A stretch of DNA of 5,788 bases from Blastocatellia bacterium (GTDB taxonomy: Bacteria > Acidobacteriota > Blastocatellia > Pyrinomonadales > Pyrinomonadaceae): NCBI GenBank assembly GCA_003175865.1, contig PSRF01000266.1:1-5788 (forward strand), in the 5' to 3' direction. Below the pieces are notes generated by a model. The model had not been told where the DNA came from. It ran no database searches and saw only the letters and a list, made by a program, of their open reading frames with translations. How positions within the stretch are numbered: the stretch's first letter is position 1; every line of letters begins with the position of its first letter. A program made the translations under genes and the position numbers. Below, in pieces: positions 1-5,788 of this stretch.

Positions 1-1271
1 TGCAAACCAATCGGCAATCCTTCTGAAGTGAAACCACACGGAATTGAAATAGTGGGTATTCCATAAGCATTAAACGGTCTCGTGTTTCTCAACCAGAGTT
101 CACCAGCTGGTGATGGTGACATGTTTAAGGCTTCGTCAATTGTAATTGGAGGTACTGGAGAAGTTGGTGTGACCAGTAGATCGACAGCCGAAAAGACATC
201 GTTGATTGTACGTCTGACCCTTTCGAGTTCGTGTCGCGCCTGGACATATGACAAGGTGTCAACCAACGCGGCTTGTCTGAGTCGTTCCTGGATCCAGGGT
301 CGGTACAACTCAGGCGACTTGACGAAGTAGTTGCAATGTACGGCATAAACCTCTGGAGCCTGCACTGCTGTCGGAACAGAAGGAAGTTCAACCTCCAGAA
401 CTTCCGAACCCATGTCAGCGATGAGCGCTATTACATTCTCAATGGCAGCTTGAATCTCAGGATGTAGGTCTTCAAAGAATGGTTGGCGGACAACTCCGAT
501 TCGAAACTGCGTTTTTATGTGTAGCGCGCTTGTGTAACTCTCGGTGGGCCAATCGACAGTGGTTGGGTCGAGTGGGTCATAACCAGCAATTGTATCGAGC
601 ATGATAGCGGTGTCAGTTACTGTACGAGTGAGTGGACCAACATGATCGAGTGACCATGAAAGTGGAAAGACACCGCGCGTGCTCACGCGTCCGTACGTTG
701 GTTTTAGCCCCGTGATTCCGCAAAACGCCGCTGGTTCGCGAATAGATCCGCCCGTGTCAGTTCCGATTGCAGCGAAGCACATACCAACTGCAACAGCTGC
801 GGCCGAACCCCCAGACGATCCGCCAGCGATACGATTTGTGTCCCACGGATTATGGACTGGTCCAAAGTGGCTGGAGGCTGATGTTCCGCCGTAAGCGAAC
901 TCCTGCAAGTTCTGTTTACCAATGATCACAGCGCCGGCGCGCTTGAGTCTCTGCACTATCTCCGCATCTTCATTTGGAATTCGATCAGCAAACAACGCAC
1001 TACCGCAGGTTGTTCTGAATCCCGCGGTGTCGATCAGATCCTTCAAGCCGATCGGAATACCGTGCAGAGGACCGCGCCAATTGCCTCGACGAATTTCGTC
1101 TTCAGCTACGCGAGCGTCAGCAATCGCGCTGTCGTGGATAACAGTGATGAAGGCATTAAGAATTGGATTGAGTTGTTCGATGCGCGCTAGGCAGCCTGAG
1201 GTGAGTTCGACAGGTGAGACTTTTCCGCGGCGCAACAATTCTGAACCTTCACTGATCGTGAGTTCATTCAT
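1..1271 (-). CDS. Amidase signature family enzyme (GatA-like amidohydrolase), C-terminus cut by the window edge
   Basis: Predicted to hydrolyse a carboxamide to acid plus ammonia in the cytoplasm; the substrate is unknown. The frame is open from ATG at 1271 to the left edge (423 complete codons), and an in-frame TAA lies a few codons upstream of the ATG. The Ser-cisSer-Lys triad of the family is intact: Lys77 in GIPIGLKD, Ser152 in the GGSSGGS glycine/serine motif, and nucleophile Ser176 in [11 protein letters not shown]. The spacing of these three matches GatA. The visible end, [11 protein letters not shown]...GLPIGL, is the usual C-terminal core of the family, so roughly 40-60 residues are probably missing. 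No gatB or gatC is adjacent, and [15 protein letters not shown] resembles stand-alone amidases, so I do not call it gatA. There is no convincing Shine-Dalgarno before the ATG, and the leader is highly structured. It follows the racemase gene by 192 bp in the same orientation. Family assignment is sure; substrate is not. Confidence 0.93.
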   Translation of the reverse strand, partial: MNELTISEGSELLRRGKVSPVELTSGCLARIEQLNPILNAFITVIHDSAIADARVAEDEIRRGNWRGPLHGIPIGLKDLIDTAGFRTTCGSALFADRIPNEDAEIVQRLKRAGAVIIGKQNLQEFAYGGTSASSHFGPVHNPWDTNRIAGGSSGGSAAAVAVGMCFAAIGTDTGGSIREPAAFCGITGLKPTYGRVSTRGVFPLSWSLDHVGPLTRTVTDTAIMLDTIAGYDPLDPTTVDWPTESYTSALHIKTQFRIGVVRQPFFEDLHPEIQAAIENVIALIADMGSEVLEVELPSVPTAVQAPEVYAVHCNYFVKSPELYRPWIQERLRQAALVDTLSYVQARHELERVRRTINDVFSAVDLLVTPTSPVPPITIDEALNMSPSPAGELWLRNTRPFNAYGIPTISIPCGFTSEGLPIGL

Positions 1272-1311
1272 TAGTGGTGGACAAGATATTTACGCTGAAG
1301 TGGTTCGCGAA

Positions 1312-1343
1312 TCCCAGCCCAGGTTATACCCTGGTTGCTGGGA
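1312..1343 (-). promoter_or_regulatory. Composite hairpin in the amidase leader
   Basis: Two stacked perfect arms form one stem. TCCCAGC (1312-1318) pairs with GCTGGGA (1337-1343), and CCAGG (1319-1323) pairs with CCTGG (1330-1334). This gives 12 base pairs with a 2-nt TT bulge (1335-1336) and a 6-nt loop (1324-1329). It lies about 40 nt upstream of the amidase ATG. Its right side shares bases 1335-1343 with the neighbouring inverted repeat, so the two folds would compete. An 8-nt palindrome, TTCGCGAA (1304-1311), sits directly beside it. The structure is seen directly; any regulatory role is inference, and it may be part of the mobile repeat. Confidence 0.5.
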
Positions 1344-1434
1344 CCGCAGGCGTCCTCGCCTGCACTGGCTTGAGTTGGTTCAACCTTGAATGAACTGAAA
1401 GCAATGCAGGCGAGGACGCCTGCGCTCCCAGCAA
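1335..1434. repeat. Inverted doublet of a 30-bp hairpin repeat (REPIN-like), family A
   Basis: The left copy (1335-1364) and right copy (1405-1434) are inverted and match at 29 of 30 positions, the one mismatch being 1344 against 1425. They are separated by a 40-bp spacer. Each copy contains its own hairpin: GCAGGCG (1346-1352) with CGCCTGC (1357-1363), and the same 7-bp stem at 1406-1412 with 1417-1423, each around a 4-nt loop. The spacer holds a further 12-nt palindrome, TTCAACCTTGAA (1379-1390). Two short palindromic units in opposite orientation is the architecture of REPINs, which are mobilised elsewhere by RAYT (TnpA_REP) transposases. No such transposase is in the window. The element lies between the racemase stop and the amidase start and could also act as a transcript-stabilising or terminating structure, though it has no U-run. 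Confidence 0.8.
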
Positions 1435-1463
1435 TGGCTTATGGTCTTATCAAAGATGACTCG

Positions 1464-2165
1464 CTATAAATTATCACTCAACGCTAACTCAACAGCCTTC
1501 TCCGCGTGGATTCTCGTCGTGTCAAAAATAGGCAAGGCGGAATCATCACGCCTAATTAACAGCCCAATCTCTGTACAGCCCAGGATCGTTCCCTCTGCAC
1601 CGGCGTCATTCAGCGACTTCATCACTTGCAGGTATTCGCGCTTTGAGGACTCGAGGATTTTGCCTTGACACAACTCGTCATAGATCACGCGATGGACGAT
1701 GTCTCGATCCTTTTCACCAGGGACAAGAACCTCAATCCCATGGCGTTGTTCGAGTCTACCTTTATAAAAATCCTGCTCCATCGTAAATCTGGTTCCAAGA
1801 AGACCGACACGTTTGAGTTTAGCGGCTTGAATCTTTTCTGCAGTAGCGTCGGCGATATGTAAGAGAGGAATGCTGACGCTGCTTTCAATGTCAGCTGCTA
1901 ACTTGTGCATCGTGTTTGTGCAAAGAACGATGAAGTCCGCGCCGCCTCTTTCCAATCTTTTGGCGCAGCTGATCATTTCCTGCGCCGCCAGCTGCCACTG
2001 ACCTGCATGTTGGAAGTGTTCAATGTCGTGAAAGTCTACGCTATACATCAAGCTCTTGGCAGAATGTTGACCACCTAATACATTTCTGACCGTTTGATTG
2101 ATGATGCGGTAATACTCGGCTGAGGACTCCCAACTCATCCCTCCGATTAAGCCAATGACTTTCAT
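1464..2165 (-). CDS. Aspartate/glutamate racemase family protein (broad-specificity amino-acid racemase, YgeA-like)
   Basis: A complete 233-residue protein, the usual length for the Asp/Glu racemase superfamily. These PLP-independent enzymes interconvert L- and D-amino acids with two cysteines that act as acid and base on opposite faces of the alpha carbon. The N-terminus IGLIGGMSWESS is the family's phosphate-like/substrate loop. Both cysteines are present: Cys82 in VLCTNTMH and Cys197 in ILGCTEIGLL, the arrangement found in E. coli YgeA. No signal peptide is seen, so it should be cytoplasmic. The ATG at 2165 overlaps the TGA of the upstream hydrolase by 4 nt (ATGA). No good Shine-Dalgarno precedes it, which points to translational coupling. 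The exact substrate (Asp, Glu or another amino acid) cannot be decided; the Thr-rich TNT motif after Cys82 suits the broad-specificity group. It ends with TAG at 1464, 29 nt before the inverted repeat. Confidence 0.93.
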   Translation of the reverse strand: MKVIGLIGGMSWESSAEYYRIINQTVRNVLGGQHSAKSLMYSVDFHDIEHFQHAGQWQLAAQEMISCAKRLERGGADFIVLCTNTMHKLAADIESSVSIPLLHIADATAEKIQAAKLKRVGLLGTRFTMEQDFYKGRLEQRHGIEVLVPGEKDRDIVHRVIYDELCQGKILESSKREYLQVMKSLNDAGAEGTILGCTEIGLLIRRDDSALPIFDTTRIHAEKAVELALSDNL

Positions 2166-3154
2166 CGTAGAACGGACGGCCGCCCCAGAGCTGAAGAATT
2201 AGAGATTAATGTCAACGCATTGTAAATGCTCTCAGGATGGGTCTGCGGAACTTGATGACCAGTGTTCTTGAGTTCGACCAACTTTGACTGACTGATTGAA
2301 CTGTTAAGGTGATATGCATTGTGTTTTGCCGATACGACCTTGTCATGATCGCCTGTCACAATCACCACCGGGATACGAATATCAGGATAGTGCTTGCTTA
2401 TTTTCTCCAAGTCTTTGTTCAAGCTAAACTCATCTTCAAAATATGCCCTCAACTGACTATGGTGAAGCCATAAAGAAGAGGCGTATCGGAGATATTCATC
2501 CGGCACCGCATCAGGATAGAAGGCGCGCTTGAGTTCCTTCTTTAGGATTTGTTTTCCAAAGAGAATTCTCCCCACGTCGAGGCTGACATCCCCAATAACC
2601 GGTGTTTTGAGGATCGCCCGCAAAAATTGATTTTCGTTGTTATCTGCGTACGCCGCTGGCGCGAGAAGCACAATTGCCGACACATCATTTGGGTACTCCA
2701 CAGCATAAGCGAGCGCCAAAGCGCCTCCCCACGAATGACCGACAAGCGTCGGACGTGAGATTCCAAGATGCAAAAGTGTCTGGTACAACAATCGCGTCTG
2801 ATACTGAAGAGTCGCAGCTGACCCGTCTGGTCGATCGCTCTTGCCATGGCCTGGTCTATCAACAGCAATTACTCTGTGAGCGAGACATAACAGCCCTAAG
2901 CTTTTGAAATCAAAGTCGTCGACACTGCCGGCGTTCCCGTGAATCATCACAACGACAGGACCTGTACCCGCCTCAACATACCTGACACGCGTATTGTCGA
3001 TATTTATGAAATGTTCGGTAGGTTGTTCGCACTGTGCGTTGTTATCGTTAGCAACAAGGGGAAGGGGACTTGTAGAGATTGGCCGTCGTGCGACAGCGAT
3101 GAGCGCGTTGCCGCTCAGAAAAGTTAAGAGGATAAGTGCGCAGGCCTTGAGCAA
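2162..3154 (-). CDS. Alpha/beta-fold hydrolase with N-terminal signal or membrane anchor
   Basis: A 330-residue serine hydrolase (esterase, lipase or peptidase type; substrate unknown). Residues about 4-22 (ACALILLTFLSGNALIAVA) form a hydrophobic segment after Lys3, followed by RR, so it is probably exported or membrane-anchored. A low-complexity linker to about residue 45 precedes the catalytic domain. Motifs in order: HGNAG (72-76, oxyanion hole), DRPGHGKSD (99-107), nucleophile elbow GHSWGG with Ser141, probable acid Asp271 in TGDHD, and His300 in NTGHQVPQTHPE. The triad is therefore complete. The start is TTG at 3154: the frame is closed by TAA a short way upstream, no ATG lies before residue 70 inside the core, and AAGGG sits about 11 nt upstream as a plausible ribosome-binding site. 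Its TGA overlaps the racemase ATG, making a two-gene operon. The exported hydrolase and the cytoplasmic racemase would act in different compartments, which is unexplained. Confidence 0.9.
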   Translation of the reverse strand: MLKACALILLTFLSGNALIAVARRPISTSPLPLVANDNNAQCEQPTEHFINIDNTRVRYVEAGTGPVVVMIHGNAGSVDDFDFKSLGLLCLAHRVIAVDRPGHGKSDRPDGSAATLQYQTRLLYQTLLHLGISRPTLVGHSWGGALALAYAVEYPNDVSAIVLLAPAAYADNNENQFLRAILKTPVIGDVSLDVGRILFGKQILKKELKRAFYPDAVPDEYLRYASSLWLHHSQLRAYFEDEFSLNKDLEKISKHYPDIRIPVVIVTGDHDKVVSAKHNAYHLNSSISQSKLVELKNTGHQVPQTHPESIYNALTLISNSSALGRPSVLR

Positions 3155-3186
3155 CTTCCAATAAACCCTTACCTGAGAAGTTTAGC

Positions 3187-3222
3187 GCGTTCAAAGTTGA
3201 GCGCTACTGTAAGTTCTAACAG
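3187..3222. promoter_or_regulatory. Two adjacent operator-like dyads upstream of the hydrolase-racemase operon
   Basis: The first dyad, GCGTTCAA (3187-3194) against TTGAGCGC (3197-3204), has 8-nt arms with one G-T wobble. The second is CTGT-N8-ACAG (3207-3222), with further symmetry inside (AG at 3212-3213 against CT at 3216-3217). They lie 33 to 68 nt upstream of the TTG start, where operators are expected. CTGT-N8-ACAG is the form of the E. coli LexA box, but its central bases are not the AT-alternating type, and the LexA site of this organism is unknown. I could not place a convincing -35/-10 pair. The symmetry is seen; the regulatory role is inference. Confidence 0.35.
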
Positions 3223-3243
3223 TCGCGCGTCGATGGGGCAACT

Positions 3244-3356
3244 AATTGTAGGGCTAGCACTCCGTGGCCACCCCTGAGACTCAGCATAAAAAATTCAGAG
3301 TTCAAGCTTGGTTGTCAAACAGAGGGGGCGGCCACGGAGTGCCGCCCCCTACAATT
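3244..3356. repeat. Inverted doublet of a GC-rich hairpin repeat (REPIN-like), family B
   Basis: The left copy (3244-3275) and right copy (3323-3356) are inverted. They share an exact 10-nt end (AATTGTAGGG in the left copy) and an exact 13-nt core (GCACTCCGTGGCC), with a short divergent or indel stretch between, around a 47-bp spacer. The right copy folds into a strong hairpin: AGGGGGCGGC (3323-3332) with GCCGCCCCCT (3341-3350), an 8-nt loop and 10 GC-rich pairs. The left copy keeps only about 7 of 9 corresponding pairs and looks degenerate. The right copy begins inside the kinase stop codon, sharing base 3356 of TAA. The hairpin 6 nt after the stop could end or protect the kinase transcript, but no true U-run follows. 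The sequence is unrelated to family A although the layout is the same. Confidence 0.75.
3323..3350 (-). terminator. Strong hairpin just after the kinase gene (possible terminator or mRNA-end stabiliser)
   Basis: A 10-bp stem with nine G-C pairs and one A-T pair around an 8-nt loop (3333-3340) lies 5 nt past the TAA of the kinase on the transcribed strand. After the stem the transcript reads CUGUUUGAC, with only a short run of U, so intrinsic termination would be weak. It is the right-hand copy of the family B repeat, so the position may reflect repeat insertion rather than a dedicated terminator. Confidence 0.35.
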
Positions 3357-5788
3357 TAGACCAGCGTCCGGTAGTAATTCCACCGGTCTTTCAGTTTTGC
3401 TAACCAACTGATGAAACGTGCATCAGTGCGTAGGTTATCCAAACTCGAGTCTCGCTCGTACATTGGATAACAAGGAAATCCTTCGTCGGCAGAAATTTCA
3501 AGCCACTTCATCGCTTCGTCGTTTTTCTTCATGATTGCGTAGGCACATGCAATATCGTAGGCCGTGTGATGGAAGTGACCAAATCCTTTGCCTCGTTCCT
3601 GAGCCAACTTAATCATTTCTTCCGCCTTTTGCTCTTCTCCCGCGGAAGCGGCTAAAACTGCATGCATACTGGTAAACAAACCGCCAGTATCTTGAGAGTA
3701 TTTTTTTTCAAATTCTGCAAGTGTGCTGGCCGCCTCATCATTTCTCCCCAGTTTAAAAAGAGTCCAGACGATGTGGTGTCCAATGATTGCCGCATTAATT
3801 TCGAGAGGAAGCTCGCGCAAGGCGGCGAGACCCTGTTCGTATTTGTGTTGAAACAGGAGTGCCTCGCATATCCGAAATCGCACAAGGATGTTACTTGGGT
3901 TAATAGCCAGAGCTTGGTCCGCCTCCTGAATTGCTTCATCAAAAAGGCCCACGTGTACGTACACAACCGCGAGCTGATTTCGGGCTTCATCCAAACTCGG
4001 ATTGATACCTAACGCACGCCGGTATTCCTTGATCACAGTCTCATGTGGAAAATGATTCTGTGGTGTCCAGAGAAGTCGACCGCGTGCGAGGTGAGCTTCA
4101 GCTGATTCCGGATCTAGAGCGAGTGCTTTTTCAACGGCGACGTACGCTTTCTCCTCCCATTGTTTCTCATTAGGAGTAAACAAGAACAATCTCCATACAC
4201 ATGCCTGGGCCAGATCGGCATATGCTCCCGCGAAGTTTGGATCGGCAGCGACAGCTTGCTCGAACATATGGATCGCTGTCTCATTGTCTGCTTTAGTTTG
4301 ACGATTAAAATAAAACCGACCGCGCAGTACATAATCGTACGCCGCTGGACTCATCTGACGAGCTTGCGTCAGACGTGTTTGCTCTCCGGGCGTCAGACTG
4401 ATGCTGATTGCCTTCGTCACAGCTTGTGTAACTTCATTCTGCAATACGAGGATTTCGCGCAGGTCACGGTCATAACTTGCCGACCAAAGTTGTTGATGAC
4501 TCCCGGCGGGTGTTAATTGCAAATTGACCTGCAGTCGATCTCCGGAACGTTGCACTGAGCCCTGTACGATGCCATCGACATTCAAATCATGCATTATCTC
4601 CGGCACCGGTTTTTGTGATCCTTTGTATTGCATCACGGAGCCGCGTGACATGACTCGCAGAGCGCCGACCTTGGCGAGTCCAGCGATAACTGTTTCTGTC
4701 ATTCCATCAGCAAAATAGTCCTGGGACTTGTCAGGTGACATATCCACCAGCGGGAGTACGGCGAGCGAGTTAATGGTTGGGTGTATCGACTGTGTTGTTC
4801 TTGACCGAAGAAGTCGCCAGACAACCAATCCAGCGAGAATCGTGACAACAACCAGGCCGATAACAATGAGGGGGTTCGTTTTAAAACCAATTGACGCTTT
4901 CCTGGAAGGATCAGGTTTTTGAACGGCTTGTCTGTGAGGTAAAGTTTCGCTTCTTAGTTCCAACTCGCGATTGAGCCGCTTAAGATCTGTTAGTAATTCA
5001 TTGGCACTTTGATATCGCGAAGCTAGATCCTTCGACAACGTCTTCCTAACAATCTTCTCCAAGTCAACTGGTACATCGGGGACTGAGTTGGACAGAGGCA
5101 AGGGCTCTCGTTCGGCAATTGAGATGATCACATCTGTCGCTGTTTCACCAGGGAACGGCTGTTTTCCTGTCAGGACTTCATAAATCACAACACCTAAGCT
5201 CCAGATGTCTGTGCGTGCATCGACAGGTAGACCACGTGCCTGCTCCGGCGACATGTAAGCGACTGTTCCGATGATAATTCCGGGCGTAGTATGAACTGAC
5301 TCCGGAAGAGGGAACCGGAGTGTTTGATCGTCCCCATTTCTCCCGCGTCTCCTTTCTGCAAGCTTTGCCAACCCAAAATCCAAAACTTTCACATAACCAT
5401 CGCGACGCAACATGATGTTGTCCAACTTGATATCGCGGTGAATAATTCCTGCTTCGTGTGCGGCCGAGAGTGCTGAAGCAACCTGGATTGCTACGTCGAC
5501 GGCCTCTTCTACTTTCATCGGTTGTCGTTGAATCCGTTCACGGAGTGTTGTTCCCTCGACATATTCCATGACGATGCAGGTTTGCCCATCGTCAGTTTCA
5601 ACGACTTCATGGATCATGCATGCGTTCGGATGTGAAAGCGCAGCGACAGTACGGGCTTCTTGTTTGAATCTGAGCAAGTATTTCTCGTTTTGAGTGAGGT
5701 GTGCAGGCAAGAACTTGAGCGCAACGTTGCGATGTAGACGCGTATCCTCAGCGAGGTAAACTTCTCCCATCCCTCCCAAGCCGACACG
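3356..5788 (-). CDS. Membrane Ser/Thr protein kinase with TolB/FlgO-like domain and TPR repeats, N-terminus cut by the window edge
   Basis: A Hanks-type (PknB-like) kinase; 810 residues are visible, numbered here from the right edge. The frame stays open to the edge, which falls in the glycine-rich loop (VGLGGMGEVY), so perhaps 15-30 N-terminal residues are missing and the real start is outside. Kinase domain, about 1-270: ATP lysine Lys25 (VALK), alpha-C Glu44, catalytic loop HRDIKLDN with Asp119, DFG at 137-139, and MSPE at 179-182 ending an activation loop with several Thr. All catalytic residues are present. A basic linker leads to one membrane segment (about 306-325). Next comes a TolB/FlgO-like domain (about 340-465; SLAVLPLVDMS, YFADGMTE, LWSASYDRDL), then TPR units (about 480-770) ending in the LRTDARF tail common in these proteins. 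The kinase domain should be cytoplasmic and the rest probably extracytoplasmic, although basic residues flank the segment on both sides. Substrates and signal are unknown. No partner gene is visible in the window. Confidence 0.93.
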   Translation of the reverse strand, partial: RVGLGGMGEVYLAEDTRLHRNVALKFLPAHLTQNEKYLLRFKQEARTVAALSHPNACMIHEVVETDDGQTCIVMEYVEGTTLRERIQRQPMKVEEAVDVAIQVASALSAAHEAGIIHRDIKLDNIMLRRDGYVKVLDFGLAKLAERRRGRNGDDQTLRFPLPESVHTTPGIIIGTVAYMSPEQARGLPVDARTDIWSLGVVIYEVLTGKQPFPGETATDVIISIAEREPLPLSNSVPDVPVDLEKIVRKTLSKDLASRYQSANELLTDLKRLNRELELRSETLPHRQAVQKPDPSRKASIGFKTNPLIVIGLVVVTILAGLVVWRLLRSRTTQSIHPTINSLAVLPLVDMSPDKSQDYFADGMTETVIAGLAKVGALRVMSRGSVMQYKGSQKPVPEIMHDLNVDGIVQGSVQRSGDRLQVNLQLTPAGSHQQLWSASYDRDLREILVLQNEVTQAVTKAISISLTPGEQTRLTQARQMSPAAYDYVLRGRFYFNRQTKADNETAIHMFEQAVAADPNFAGAYADLAQACVWRLFLFTPNEKQWEEKAYVAVEKALALDPESAEAHLARGRLLWTPQNHFPHETVIKEYRRALGINPSLDEARNQLAVVYVHVGLFDEAIQEADQALAINPSNILVRFRICEALLFQHKYEQGLAALRELPLEINAAIIGHHIVWTLFKLGRNDEAASTLAEFEKKYSQDTGGLFTSMHAVLAASAGEEQKAEEMIKLAQERGKGFGHFHHTAYDIACAYAIMKKNDEAMKWLEISADEGFPCYPMYERDSSLDNLRTDARFISWLAKLKDRWNYYRTLV

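Noticed and set aside
1..1271. Glutamyl-tRNA(Gln) amidotransferase subunit A (gatA).
   Set aside because: The catalytic residues match, but all amidase-signature enzymes share them. No gatB or gatC is nearby and the local motifs fit stand-alone amidases better.
922..1389. A 155-codon open frame on the plus strand.
   Set aside because: It lies antisense to the N-terminal half of the amidase, whose motifs are unmistakable, and runs on through the inverted repeat; its translation shows no recognisable domain.
1261..1397. TGAATGAACT occurring at the amidase start (minus strand) and in the repeat spacer (plus strand, 1388-1397).
   Set aside because: A single 10-nt match with no extension on either side is easily chance.
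1335..1434. A CRISPR-like repeat with about 30-nt units and a 40-nt spacer.
   Set aside because: Only two copies are present and they are in opposite orientation; CRISPR repeats are direct. No cas gene is visible.
3274..3284. Short perfect dyad CTGAG-A-CTCAG at the edge of the family B left copy.
   Set aside because: Five-base arms with a one-base centre cannot form a stable hairpin, and the site lies in the repeat spacer without a promoter context.
3662..4516. Plus-strand open frames of 116 and 118 codons (3662-4012 and 4160-4516).
   Set aside because: Both are antisense shadows of the TPR part of the kinase gene, with no domain or start-site support.
5777..5779. TTG at 5779 as the start codon of the kinase.
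   Set aside because: It falls inside the glycine-rich ATP loop and the frame is open to the window edge, so the true start must be outside.

Overview
The window holds four protein-coding genes, all on the minus strand, and two short intergenic stretches (about 190 and 200 bp) that each carry an inverted pair of hairpin-forming repeats. The mid-range base composition and the Ser/Thr kinase joined to a TolB/FlgO-like domain and TPRs suggest a soil or environmental bacterium, most likely Acidobacteriota (Blastocatellia-like). This placement rests on family resemblance, not on a marker gene.

In the direction of transcription (right to left) the layout is as follows. (1) A Ser/Thr protein kinase, with only its first residues lost beyond the right edge, has one membrane segment, a TolB/FlgO-like domain and a TPR-rich C-terminal half; it ends at 3356. 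(2) An intergenic stretch, 3155-3355, has a GC-rich repeat pair next to the kinase stop and two operator-like dyads in front of the next gene. (3) An alpha/beta hydrolase with an N-terminal signal or anchor segment starts at TTG and overlaps (4) an aspartate/glutamate-racemase family protein by ATGA, so the two form a coupled operon. (5) An intergenic stretch, 1272-1463, has a second, unrelated repeat pair and an additional composite hairpin. (6) An amidase-signature enzyme has its C-terminal end cut off by the left edge.

Hydrolase, racemase and amidase are co-oriented and could be co-transcribed. Together they could act on ester, amide or peptide derivatives of amino acids (hydrolysis plus stereochemical interconversion), but the substrates cannot be read from the sequence. 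The kinase is probably a separate sensing or signalling unit. No tRNA, rRNA, CRISPR array, transposase or phage gene is visible. The most interesting non-coding content is the two different inverted-doublet (REPIN-like) repeats and the secondary structure in the amidase leader. I see no clearly new biological system here.
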